From Centropus unirufus (lineage: Eukaryota > Chordata > Aves > Cuculiformes > Centropidae), in assembly GCA_013397695.1 (NCBI GenBank), contig VYZI01000074.1, positions 1,291,600 to 1,355,599 of the forward strand: a stretch of DNA of 64,000 bases. Direction: 5' to 3'. The translations under genes were made by a program, and so were the position numbers. The notes below the pieces were generated by a model. The model had not been told where the DNA came from. It searched no databases and was given only the letters and a program-made list of their open reading frames with translations. This document shows, piece after piece, positions 51,169 through 63,226 of the stretch. Position 1 is the stretch's first letter. Each line of letters opens with the position of its first letter.

Positions 51169-52827
51169 AAAGAAATGCATAAACTAGCTTAGCCCACGCA
51201 CAGTCATAGATGCAGTTATGGGATAAGTTAAAAGTTAAGGAGAAATTTCCTTTGACAATCTTGGGACCAAATCTATTTTGGATTTGGTATCCAACCTACT
51301 GCCTTGGACGTACCTGTAGCTCATTCCAATTCTCATCTGTTTCAGGCATTCACTTGTCAAAGTTGTCTGCCAATGAAGGCAAGGATGCTGCTGTAAGGGC
51401 CATCTTGTAGCCTGAAATTCTTATGGTCAGGCTCAGCTCCTCAAATAATATCAAACTCCTTTACTTGTGCCTCTAGTTGTTACAGAAACCAATAAACAGT
51501 TATTATAGAAATTGAATATAGATATTAAGAAAGTATAAACTCTGAATTCTAGAGTTTACCATTTAGAGACCAATACTGTTAAAAACAAGGTTTTGGGAAT
51601 TATTTTGGGTATTCTGACATCCAGGGGAACACAGTTTCCCTGACTTCTTTTCCGAAGCTTACTGTAATACCTGTACTTAGGAAAACATTAACTGGAAAGC
51701 TGCTTTTTCCCTCAGTCTGTCCATTGACTCCATTTCTATCTGAACAAAAGCTTAGTTCCTGACCTACATATTCACGTGATCCTTTCAAAGGCTAATGCAA
51801 AAAAAAAAATGATTGCTAACACTTTTGGACAGGGAGAACACTACTCAGATGATTTGCAAACACTAATGTCTCTGGGAAGTAAGGATTGAACAGACTGGCC
51901 ACACAAGACAGAAAAGACAACTGGCAAGACATAACAGACCTGAGCCCTAAGATATGGGAACAAAGAGGCTTGAGACGCCTCAGGCATCTTCACCAGGCAT
52001 CCTCAGTGCAAGCTTCTAGGAACTTCCAACAGGGGTAGAAGATTTCTTGGTGAAAAAGGTTTCCACCGGTTTAGCTAAATTGATACACATCCTTCAAATC
52101 AGTTATGCTACTGCAAGACCTCGTGTGGATGCTTGTATTGCCCTAGAGTAGAGCTTTAAAAAGGCATTTTCCTGCGCTAGCTTAAATGTGTTAATTTAAA
52201 CAAGAAAAATGCCATTTACTTGTTTTCCTTTTTTTTTGATCAATGCCTTCTTCACAACACCTCCAAAATTTACGAGGAGGAAGGTCAATGCATTTGAAGA
52301 CAATCGACCTTTGCAGACTGCGTTTCCATGCAAACAGTTCCATTCCATCGCTAGAAGCTCCTGTTCTGTAAAACCAGGCATGCTTCCAAACATCCACTCT
52401 TTCCTCTCCAGGGAAACCAGCTCAGGTTTTAAGCTTCTACTTTGTCCTAAGAAAAAGTGACTGGCTGGAGAAAAATACTCCATAGATCCAGCTTATGATC
52501 ACTGATTAGTGCTTATTTGGAACAAAAATTTCCAGATAAATGCCGTATTTCCCCATGAGGGATATCGCTTTAGAAAGGCACAGAAAATCACTGACAAGGG
52601 ATTCTAACTATCATTCATTCAACACAGCAACCAGACGACAATATATTCAGGCTCTCTGAAATTCATCATCATGTTTGATTACAGCAAACAGAGCTGCAAG
52701 AAATGACACAGTTTTGAAAGTGATGATACTAATTTCTTCTCCTAAGTCCAAAAAAATCAGCATTTCTTCAGCTTTGTGTTTCTCCAGCCCTCTCTGGGAT
52801 TCAAATAGTGTCTCCATTAAGTGAGTT

Positions 52828-53057
52828 CTACAAGGCGATGTTTAACGGAGTTGCCTGTGGCGCACACGATGATCCTAGGCCGAGGCCAGATTCTTTGTGA
52901 GGTTCTCCTGGATTTATTTGCCCCTCTTCTTTTAGCTTCACTTGTCTAAAGTCTTCCCTGACTTCTTCTAGCAGACCTGGCTTGAAAATGACATCCAGTG
53001 CTGTCATTGCCAAAGCTTTTGCTGTGCGCAAAGCGTAGAACTGAGCATCCTGTGACC
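52828..53057 (-). CDS. PM20D2: PM20D2 last coding exon with extended C-terminal tail
   Basis: This 230-nt exon follows a TTCTGCAG acceptor and ends at TAG (52828-52830 on the plus strand). Its first part (SQDAQFYALRTAKALAMTAL, DVIFKPGLLEEVREDF) is the conserved terminal helix of the family. The remaining roughly 35 residues (from QVKLKEEGQ to PLNIAL) do not resemble the short mammalian tail and make the protein longer. The tail is low-complexity, Gly/Glu/Pro-rich and probably disordered. Its length suggests drift past an ancestral stop. Confidence 0.93.
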
Positions 53058-56000
53058 CTGCAGAAAAAGAGAAATTCCAGGCTAGATTACTAATATTAGC
53101 TACAAAACACCAGCTTACCTCGCGGGGCATGCTTTATAAAATAACATCTTCAAGTTTCAATTGCAAGAACAGTTTCTTGAAAATCTACTTCCATAAATGA
53201 ATTATTTCTGAAGCCTAAAAACAAATTTTCTCATGCAAATCCTTAAACAAGCTACTGATGCAGACAAATTTAAGACTGAAAATAGGAAAATGAGTGTTCA
53301 CATTTTCAGTCTGAGAAAACAGTTTTATACCCTTATCTCTATTACACTCCCAGAGTGTTGTGCTTTAGGAGCTAAAATTACACAAATTTTGGCTCATGTT
53401 TAGAAGCTCATCTGAATACGCTGCTAGGGATAATCCTTCTAATTTCTGCTGGCTTCATGGTACATTGAAGTCTGGCTTTTAGCATGAGGAGTGGTCACCC
53501 TTCCCATACACATTAACTCCAAACAAAAATAGAAATTCTACATACTGTTAGCCTTTTTCTGAAACTCTGCAATTACCTAGCTTAACTGTTTTAGAGTCCA
53601 CTTTCAAGTAAAATCCCATCATATCTGAAGAAAGCAGCTCCATTTCTATTGGGATAATCACATGCAGACCCTTTCTGATCCAAGATAACCACTTTTACAC
53701 ATTTAACACACACTACCTTTGAACATGTGAAGCACATGAAAACTTTAACCCTCTAATTCAAAATATTTGTAATTTCTAGATTTGCTGTAGGCGCGAGTCA
53801 GCAACTGGTCCCAATAAGGTATAACAGGCCCAACTAGAAACCTCTAACCCTTTTCAGTTCCACTCACCTGCAGCTTCCGTGTACTCCTCAGTGTGATTCA
53901 ATGCATCGGAGCCAATATAAAAATAAGGGTGAAGTCCAGGGACAATAAATGTAACATTCCCAAAGTCTGTGGAACCTAGAAGCAGCACAGAGATTTTCAT
54001 AATGAAAAAGAGTTTTGAAGGCTGTAAGAAAATGTGACATTGCTTCCAGCCCCTATCTAAAACAGAATATCATTTGCCCCAGTAAAAGCATTTGTAATGA
54101 ATAGTTATCCATAGAAAAATTACCAATCGCCAAGGTGTTTTCCCTAATTTGCCATCTTCAGATGCTGCTTTCCAGTGCACTTCTGATCCATAGTCAGTTA
54201 CTGGACAAGAAGATGAATCAGCATGCTCTTATTCCATTTACTATTATTTTTTTAATCGGGCTTCTCCTGATAGGAAGCTGCTCCTTCAGAAACAACATAA
54301 GCTGGAAACTGGAGTTTCAGACTATTTTGTTGCCAGAGCCCTTGGAATGAGGCCCAACAATTCCCACTTTGCACCAGTATGCAAATAGTCAACATTAGGT
54401 GGGGGACTCTGAAGCAGGAACAATCTATCTTTAAACAAAACCAGATTGAGAACAAGTGTTTTTTTCCTGTGCTTTTTGGGGTTTCTCAGTTACAGAAACC
54501 TTACAGCACAAGCGCTCTTTAAATAAGATCAAAAATAAATTCCAGGCAAAACACTAGTGCTTTGTAGATGTAAAAAAGCTCTTGATAGCCACGATGCAAA
54601 CTCTCATGATGCTTCCGATGTGACTGACTAGCACTTGCGGTATGAGACAGGTCTATTTGCTAGCTGACAAAGTTCTGCCTTGTCTGTTTAATGACACCAT
54701 CCACAAGTAGCAGATCTGTCATAGTAACTCATCCAATCATCCGCTCAGTATGTGTTAAAATGACATTTAGAAGTTGGAAAAATCAACGTGCCAGTTATTA
54801 CAAAATTCAGATGCCAGAGGAAGCATTGTTTCGTAGCAGGGAAAAGGAAGGGCTGCAAACTAAGTTTTCAATTAACTTTTTTCAGGCCAGGACTGCAAGA
54901 ATTTCTTTCCTTAGCAATGGGCACACAAAATGCCCCTTCAAGAGATTATTTGGGACACATCAGGTGGCCTCCATGTCATGATACTTTATGGAGTTAAGGT
55001 ATTGCTAATGCCTTAAGACTTAGTAATGAAATTAAGAATATGAATTTTATTTAGAAACATACAGTTATTGAAAGTGAGTCCACACAGCCTACATTATGCT
55101 ACCAAAGAGGACAAGACTAGCTTGATGTTTGCTCTGCCTATAAATAGAATCAGCAGGGCTTGTCCAAAACAATTATCTTTTCCCATATATTCAGTATGCA
55201 TTTGAAGCAAATCCAACTCTTGGGACAACAACAACAAGCTCAGCAGTCTACGCTATTAATCCATTCTTTGGTCAGTCAGGAAAGACAACAAAAGTCTGGA
55301 TGTTCCGCACACTCCAGACTAAACCAAGAGTTCTAGACTTGCCTCACTAAGTCCTAATATACAAACTGCCACGATGGCCTTTTCCTTGCGTTCACCCAGA
55401 AAATGCAGTATTAGAAATTTCAGTGCATCTCAGGTCTTGTCCATGTAATTCCACTTAAATTTATATTCATATTCAATCTACCCACCAGTTTACAAGTTAT
55501 TTTTGCTGAGTGTTAAAGGATTTAAACTTGGTATTTTCCAGAAAGATGGAGAGCTTAGCAAGCCAAAATGCAGGCAGCTTTTAATAAAAATGTGACAATC
55601 AAATACTCCCCTCTCTCAGAAACAGTCTCAGACCCTTCATTGATAATAACCTAGCAGCATATTTAAAACATCAGGTGTTCCAATGGTTTCCAGAGAAACA
55701 TCTAGAGCTGTATGCTTGCTAGAGATGTATGGATCGGGATTCTTTCTGGAAGCATAACTGCAGTTATCAATGCAATACACAGGCTCATGCACTGTCTGCA
55801 ACAGAAAGGTACAGGGGGCTCCAACCTCTCAAAAACTCCTCCTGAAGCTGATATTGGAGCCTCTTTAAGTCACTAAGCATGAAATGGAAGCCAGTATTGT
55901 CACAAATTTGAAAGGAGGGAAAAATGCACAACATTCCAGGAAGCATTTATACGCAGTCCCAAGCTTCCAAAGTGGTATTTTGAAAACATACTGGTTCCTT

Positions 56001-59000
56001 CTTAGGATCCTCTATATCAGCCTTGGGCACAGAAAACCAGCGAACCCCATGAATGCTAAAAATAATCACAAGTGAGGGTTCCTCAACCACACTGAACGAT
56101 CTCTTTTGGGAAGTTCTCAATATCCCGTGGCAGAGCTATCCTACCAGCAGGAGGAACAGGCCATGTCACCTTGCCAAATCTAACTCGAATTCCATTTATT
56201 CACACCACCCTGACTGCGTGCCAAACGGGAATGGAGCATGCACTGGGCACACATAAGGAAGTGCGATTTGATGGACTAAAGGAATTCTTCCCAACGCTTG
56301 GCTGCCTAGAGCGATACCTGTACGCAGACCGATACTAATACCCATGCAGAGGTGGCAGCGAGTGTGCTCAGCTGTTTACGACCTTGCTGCTGCACAGACA
56401 TGGAGAAGCAACTGAGCTATCTTCCTTCCCTTTCAACCCAAGGAACTGATATCCTAAAAGAAAACATTGAAAACCACATGAAAACTAAAGAGAAAGAGGT
56501 CTTGAAAAAGATGAGACAGAACACTCAACCCCTCCCAAAAAGGGTGGCATACAAAATCCCACTCCTGTGTCTCTGGAGACTGCTTTGTCATCACTCCTGA
56601 ATCCCCACTGCAAAGGTTCAGAGAAGCAACTGTGGAAAGAAAATTCAATGAGGCCTATTGCGAAATGCAATAAAAACATAATTGCTCAAGCATATTTTCA
56701 CATTTGAGAAGCAATTTAAAGACAGGCATATGAAGAGTGTCGCTCCAAACAAATTAAGTTTTCGCATTTAGCACATCCCATAACTTACGTATGAAAGCAT
56801 TACTTCAGTCAGGTGTCAGTACTAACTTCATTCAAAGCCCTCTAAACCCGCAGGATCACCAGCATTCACCATCTTCAGGCTTAACATGATGGTTTGAAGG
56901 AAGCAAATAGCAGAGCTCCATAAAGTTTCACTACATCAAACACTCTAAATAGGGTTCCTCAGGCCCTTTCTAAGGCTAAATGAACAAAGTGATAAATCTT
57001 ACTTCTACCATGCTGAATAAAAAAAAATTGTCTTTGCTTATCTGTTTTTGAATCCAAAGCAATGAACCAAACGGAGAAAATCTGCTAGTGTTGCCTTAAT
57101 TTGCAAGGTAAGTAAGAAATAAGAGACAAAACCAGAATGCCATTAGACAAGTTGACTCCCCCCAGCAAAGAAAGTCTGGAGAGCTCCAACCCCACACCAA
57201 GATCTCAACTATCCAAAAGAGAAATTGCATTTAATAGAGAGAAGATCAGTGTCACAAACAAACGAACTGGGAAACTATTTGTTTTTTTTTTTCTGGTTTG
57301 TTCTTTTTTTTTTTTTAGCAAGAGCAATCTTCTCCTTCTAACTGAAGAAACAACCTTTAACGTGAGTGAAGTAAAAACATATATATAAAGGTTATGATCA
57401 GTAGCAACGTGTATAAAGAACCAGCAGCAGTTACAAGACTTGAACAGAGCTCCTGTAGCAAGATTCTGGAAAAAAAACTGGGAAGGGTAATGGGAAATCC
57501 ACCTCAGCATTTAAGAATTCATATTCCTATTGCTACACTTCTGAGACCCCAAGAAAATTAAACAGTTTGAGACACAGTCTAGATTCAGACGTGAAAACCT
57601 ACTTGAGTGGCACTCTTTGGAAAGCTAATCTGTCAAACTCATGAACTAAGGGTAAGTGGCACAAAATTACCTGTAATGGAAGGAAGTTTAAATAGTTACA
57701 GAGACGCTTAAACTTCCAATTAAAAACCTCTTAAAAGCTCCCTCTGAAATATTAGATATCAGCACATTTTTCTATATATAAGCTTGAAAAATATTGTTCA
57801 GCAAGGTTCCTAAAAAATAAACCTCATCTTCATTCAGAGCATAAACCAGGATTCTGTAATTCAAAACAACAGAATGAGCAGTAATTCATTCCACATGCTC
57901 AAGCTGTCAGTAAGGCAGTTCTTATCTTTCCATCCCTCCCCACAACCAAACTTGAAATATTTTCAGAATTACTGTCAGAAAATGACAACTGCCTCCCATT
58001 CCTGTTGGGAACTTTTCTCAGCTGCTACAACAAATACAGAAACACAGGCAAGAGGCGAGATCCTTCTTCAGAGCCTCAAAATTCTGATTTAGCTTTTTTC
58101 TTCCGAGCAGACTATGTTTAACCTACCTCTATCCCACCTTTTCATACACTTAAGATCTGATCAATTTCAGCTTAACAAAAAACAAACAAAATTAAAACAG
58201 ATCAAATTACCTGACAAACTATTCAAGACACAGTCTTCTGATACAAATTCTATTCCAAGCTTCTTTCCATTCTCCTTGTAAGCTTCCTGCAGGCTCTTAT
58301 TTGGAAGCACATTGTAGTAATCATTTTCACCACCTTTTATTTCCACCTAGACAAAAGAAATCCCAAACTATTCAAAACTTGTCACACATTTAAGCCAGTT
58401 TAATGTAAATGATTTAAAGCCTGGAACAGTTTAACACATGACCATACTTCAAGTCCATGCCAAAACAGACGACAGTGTTAAGTTTTGTTCAAAAAAACAT
58501 AACATTCTGTCAAATATTATTCCTAATCAAAACACAGCTGGTGTTCTGTCAGGCTCACACTACAGCCACATTCCAGAAGGATGGATTTCAGACACAGCAC
58601 CTCCAAGAACAGCAAGGAAACATTTCCTGTAACTCTGTATGATTTCCACTGCAGGTACCGTTAATTTTTGCTATTTTGCTATTTTGGGTTAGAACAGTTC
58701 CAAGAACTACAGCCCTGTTCATGAAATGGCTTCACACAGGCACTAAGTTTGAAAACAAATGTAAAAACACCCTAACATCAAACATCAACAGATCTTGACT
58801 TTCATTCTGCACAAAGTACACTTCCTGAAATGCTCCTCTTGCTCGAGTGGAAGTGCTGTACTAGTGCCTCAAATACACCTTAAAACTCACTAGTGCACAT
58901 TTATATGCACTAAAGGTTTTTTTCTGATGAGGACAGACATTCTTTTCACAGCTGTATTGGCTACCACCCTGTCACTACAGAGCAGGTAGAACCAACTACC

Positions 59001-62000
59001 TTAGCAATATACTGCAAGGTAATAACGAAATTGCTGGAACCACCTACAGGAGAGATGACTTACTAAAAGCAAAACTAAAATTAAAATGCCAGCTGCAAAG
59101 TCCCTCAATATTTTACATTTGGTTGCTGCATGAGCCTCCTGTTTAAAGGGCAAAGGAAATAAGGGATGCTCCAACTGGCTGAAAAAGCGCTAAAGGTCCC
59201 ATCCATCTTGAAGGGCCAGGAGGAAGATCTTGGCAAGTACAGACTGGTCAAACCATTCTGTCCTCAAGCTCCTTGGCAGATTACTGAGCAATAAATCCTC
59301 TGAAGACCCATGACCAGGCACGCAAACCTCAAGGCAATTATGACCATCCAGCATACCAGCATAGACTCGTGGCAGAGTCTGAACAGAAGGTTAGACTAGA
59401 TGACCCCTGGAAGACTCTTCCAACCTAGATTATTCTATGATTCAGTCGCATTCTATTTATAAACAGAATTCTTAAGGACACAAAGCAAACAAACAGCAAG
59501 TAGCATCACAGTGATTTTGATTTCTTTCTGCTAAACACTGCAGACAAATGCGGTAAACCCAGGTTTCTTATTCTGGCCTGTCTTGTCTCTAATGGACTAG
59601 AAACATGACCATGAATACATCCTTACCTTGCATCCGGTGGCCAAGGCTGCAGATTTGAAGCAGTTCTCAACCCTCTCCGTCAGAACAGAAAGATCTTTCA
59701 TTGAAGGGGCCCGCAAGTAATACTCTAGCTCAGTGTAAGAAGGAATGATGTTAGGTTTCACGCCACCGTTTTTTATTACACCTGCAGAGAGGAAAAAGTC
59801 ATGTTTCAGTGTTGAATAACAAATGTCTCACCCCTTGTAATGACACTGCTGGCTCAAAAATTAAATATACCAAAAAAACCAACAAAACATCAGCTGTGCA
59901 TGAAATACATAAAGAATGTAAAAAATGCAGTGTATTAACCAAGTTTCTTCAGCACATCAGATTAAGTGGAACATGTACAAGTTTTATAGCCAAATTTCAT
60001 TTCTGTCTTTGGTAGACATCTGTTATAAACCAAAAAACAAGCCAAACTAGCATTTGTAATTAATCCCCGGAGAAAGAAAAAAAAATGTTATAAAGGCTAC
60101 CTTGGATTCCAACTTTTAAAGTTTTCCTCAACAAGAATATATCCAACTTATTTTGTCAGCTTGGAGAGAGACTGAGTATTGCAATACTTCTGAGTATTCT
60201 CAGAAGAGTATTTCTGAGCAATACTGGAGTAACACGTGCATAGCAGTGTACTGAGAGTTTAGCAGATTCCTTGTACTGTAATAATTCTTTGAAAATATTG
60301 GAGTGTATAATACACAATTTTATTGAAGAGCCAAGTTTGAGTTTAAAATGGTCCCTCGAGGAAACGTGGCAGAATTACATAGCATCAGAGGCATTACCAT
60401 AAAAGGCCTCAACGTTTAAATACCTCAACAATAACAAATTGTAGACCTTAATTTTACATTTAAGTTTCAATGCCTTAACAGCTCATTGCTTTCAAAAGGC
60501 TGCCTGCTTCCCTGGCCTCCTATTCTACATTCAGAAATTGAGAATAAAATTGACTTTCTATAGATCCTCACTTTGTGTTCAAAGAGCAATGAAGCTGGCA
60601 AAGGGTCTGGAGCACAAGTCTGACGAGGAGCAGCTGAGGGAACCAGGGCTGTTCAATCTGGAGAAGAGCAGGGTGAGGGGAGACCTTATAATTCTTTACA
60701 ATACCCAAAAGGAGGATGTAGGGATGTGGGTGCTGGTCTCTTCTCCCAAGTAACAAGGGACAGGACAAGAGGAAGTGGCTTTAAGTTGTCCCAGGGCAGG
60801 CTTTGATTGGATATTAGAAAAAATCTCTTCACCGAAAGGGCTGTCAAGCACTGGATCAGCTGCCCAGGGAAATGGCCAAGTCACCACCCCTGGAGGTGTT
60901 TACAAAACAGGTAGACATGGTTTAGTGGTGAACATGGCAGTGTTACGTCACAGGCTGGACTTGATGATCTTAAATGTCTTTCTCAGCCTAAAGGATTCTA
61001 TGATTAAATGGAAATACAGCACAAAGTTACTGATGTCTGTCACTGAAGCCTGAGAAGACAGCACTGTCAGCTTGCAATAGGCAACAGATCTTAACTTCTG
61101 GTGCAGAAAACCTATTAAGATTATGAATATACACACTCCCTCCCCCAAGTAAAAACCTTCCAAATCTCAAACACAGTCAAACTAAACAAAGTGCTGAATT
61201 AAACCACCAGCAGTACTAGTCCGTAACAAAAGGACCAGCTCAGATTAGAGGAACAAACATCACAGGGAAGGAATCAGCAAGTCAAATTTGCATGACACGT
61301 TGGCTCAAAACAAGGAGCTTAATGAGTGAACAGTTTGCATTTGCCTACACATTTGTAAATGGAACTAACCAGCATCTATGAATATGGCCACACGAATTTC
61401 AAATTAACTCCAATACGGACTGGCCAGCAGATCCAGCTTAAAAACAGGCTGCTTGCATGCTACTAATAGCACCTGGCTTGCCCTGCTGCCAGATAGATTT
61501 TTTTTTTACAGCCCATTTAATACAACTACTTGAACAGAAAAAAACAAAAAACCTACATTCCCTTTTTTCAAAGGGAAAAAGCAGGGAAGAAAGAAACTTA
61601 CCAAATATTGGATAAGCTCAAACCAAGGTTGTTCAAACACATAAAACATTACTTAGAAATTCTAGATTTCAAATAATGGAAACTATTTCAGATCTTAGTA
61701 GTGGGTTAATACTAAGATTTTTAGGATCGCATAGGTCAGCCACAGCCGTAAGTGCAAGCCTACATACAATGCAAGACTTTGAACACACTGAAGAAAGTAT
61801 TTCTAAAACTAAAGAGCATTCTGGCTGCTTACACTTCTCCCAATTTATTTTAAATATGCCCAGTTTGAAAACCAGGCTTATGACAGCAGTTGCTGTCACA
61901 GTCATCCAACTTCTGCTTGAGGTTGGAGAAACGTGTTGGCTTAGATCCAATACAAGATTTGGGCACCTCCAGTCTTAAAATTGCAACACACGGGTTTCAG

Positions 62001-63226
62001 AAACCAAAACTCACGATTAAGGGCCTTGTTAACTACAGCACAAAAGAACAAAGGCTCTGCCTGCTGCCTGAAACGTATTTGGGCACACTGCACAGCAGAA
62101 CTGCAAACATTTTCATCTACAGTCAAAAGGGTTAGGGCTTCCAGACCCTATCCAGATATCCTGGAGGGAAATACATATATTATACAGCACAAGCAGCCAA
62201 GATGTATGATGATCCTTAGCTCAGAACTCCTATAAGTGTTTCAAGCTCATAACAAGTATTCCAAATAAACAGTTCTACATTCAGAAGTCCTGTAGAAATG
62301 GCAAAGTTTCTTATTTTCCGGTTGGTAAAGGTCCTGTTGGACGTAATAAGGGAAACCTGTGTTTAGAGCTAAAGGGCAGCTTCCATCTCAACTTCTAAAA
62401 CAAGAAGGAATACAATGCTGAAGGAGGGCCAGCCAAGCTTAGTGGTTAACATGTCTTACTGCAAAATGACCTTTCCACTTCAATGTCTACTAAATATTAA
62501 ATAGTAGAATCCAGTGCACATCTAGTTGACTGCGCTACTAACCAGAACTATAGGCTTCTGCCATCACTTGGTTTTTGTACTTCAGCGAGTAAACTCCAGT
62601 CACCCTACACCATTACACCTTTCCATAAAGGTCAGTTTAAATGTCAACTAATTAACTGAATTGTCTACTTCAAAAAAATGATGCAGCGATACTTCATTTT
62701 TCAGAAGCATTTAACCTTACAGCTCTGCAAAAACATACACATTAAGGAATTCAAGGCCATGGACCAAAATAAGGTCAGCAATTATTCTTTTTCTTTCTGA
62801 ACAGCAACTTCAAGTGCAAAGACTTAAAATTTGTCTAGCCTCTACCTAGATACCAGTGTCCCCTATTGAATCTGACCCGTAAGCCTTTTTCCAGAAGTTA
62901 GTTGTAGACACCGACATGATTTGAAAGATTAAACTACTGAAATAAAAAGGTGCTGTTTAATATGAAGCAATTAGACTAATTTAGTGCAATAATGCAAAGT
63001 TTTAAACTGTGGGATTTTGTAAGTTAGTATTTCAACAGCCTAAACTCTTACTTGCTGGACATTAGACTTAATGAAGATCTCACCATGAACTCTCCAGGTC
63101 GGTTTCATTTGCTGTCTTAAAACAGACAGATTGTTGTATGCAAGAACAGCAGCATCTAATGCATTAACTCCTTCCCAAGGATAAGCAGCAGCATGAGAAG
63201 CTTTTCCGTAGTATTTCACAGTCATG
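52828..63226 (-). CDS. PM20D2: PM20D2, peptidase M20 domain-containing protein 2, 3'-terminal five coding exons (5' end outside window)
   Basis: This is a cytosolic zinc-type M20 amidohydrolase. The mammalian enzyme hydrolyses beta-alanyl-lysine/ornithine and the gamma-aminobutyryl equivalents, cleaning up side products of carnosine synthase. Five exons (63084-63226, 59627-59781, 58211-58346, 53868-53975, 52828-53057) join in frame to about 256 residues, against about 436 for the full human protein as I recall. The visible part covers the dimerisation lid (from YYGKASHAAAYPWEG) and the C-terminal half of the catalytic domain, with the C-terminal His of NHTEEY as the expected metal ligand. The N-terminal catalytic part (first metal ligands and Glu) is encoded further right. 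All visible introns are GT-AG. The gene converges on GABRR1. Confidence 0.95.
53868..53975 (-). CDS. PM20D2: PM20D2 internal exon: active-site His region
   Basis: This 108-nt exon (phase 1 to 1) encodes STDFGNVTFIVPGLHPYFYI and GSDALNHTEEYTEAAG. STDFGNV and the NHTEEY histidine sit in the conserved catalytic-domain C-terminal motif of M20 enzymes, where the histidine is expected to bind the second metal. The acceptor is TCTAG and the donor GTGAGT. Confidence 0.95.
58211..58346 (-). CDS. PM20D2: PM20D2 internal exon: return to catalytic domain
   Basis: This 136-nt exon (phase 0 to 1) lies between a TCTAG acceptor and a GTAATT donor. It encodes VEIKGGENDYYNVLPNKSLQ and ENGKKLGIEFVSED. The DYYNVLPN segment matches the mammalian protein closely. 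Confidence 0.95.
59195..59445 (+). mobile_element. Rearranged CR1 copy in PM20D2 intron
   Basis: The left part (GAAGATCTTGGCAAGTACAG, then ACTGGTCAAACC) resembles the CR1 reverse-transcriptase segment. The right part (TTAGACTAGATGACCCCTGG, then TTCCAACCTAGATTATTCTA and TGATTCAG) is the extreme 3' end. The middle of the element is missing, so this is an internally deleted copy. Confidence 0.6.
59627..59781 (-). CDS. PM20D2: PM20D2 internal exon: lid domain
   Basis: This 155-nt exon (acceptor CTGCAG, donor GTAAGG) encodes VIKNGGVKPNIIPSYTELEY, YLRAPSMKDLSVLTERV and FKSAALATGCK. The GGVKPNIIP and RAPSM segments are characteristic of the PM20D2/ACY1L2 branch of M20 peptidases. Phase joins both neighbours. 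Confidence 0.95.
60175..60225. repeat. Nested inverted repeat in PM20D2 intron
   Basis: The outer arms AGTATTGC (60175-60182) and GCAATACT (60218-60225) enclose an inner hairpin CTTCTGAG (60187-60194), loop TATT, CTCAGAAG (60199-60206). Further copies of CTGAG/AGTATT sit between the arms, so the block grew by local duplication and inversion. Confidence 0.75.
60590..61005 (+). mobile_element. CR1 LINE 3' end in PM20D2 intron
   Basis: A long CR1 tail contains AGGAGCAGCTGAGGGAACCA, ATCTGGAGAAGAGCAGGGTG, AGGGGAGACCTTATAATTCT, AACAAGGGACAGGACAAGAG and ends GGATTCTATGATT. It is antisense to PM20D2, about 2.1 kb from the 63084 exon. Confidence 0.9.
63084..63226 (-). CDS. PM20D2: PM20D2 internal exon: dimerisation (lid) domain start
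   Basis: This 143-nt exon runs from a CTAG acceptor to a GTGAGA donor on the minus strand. It encodes MTVKYYGKASHAAAYPWEGV, then NALDAAVLAYNNLSV and QQMKPTWRVH. The GKASHA motif is the usual entry into the M20 lid domain. The ATG here is internal, not the gene start: the exon begins with the last base of a split codon after a good acceptor. Confidence 0.95.
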
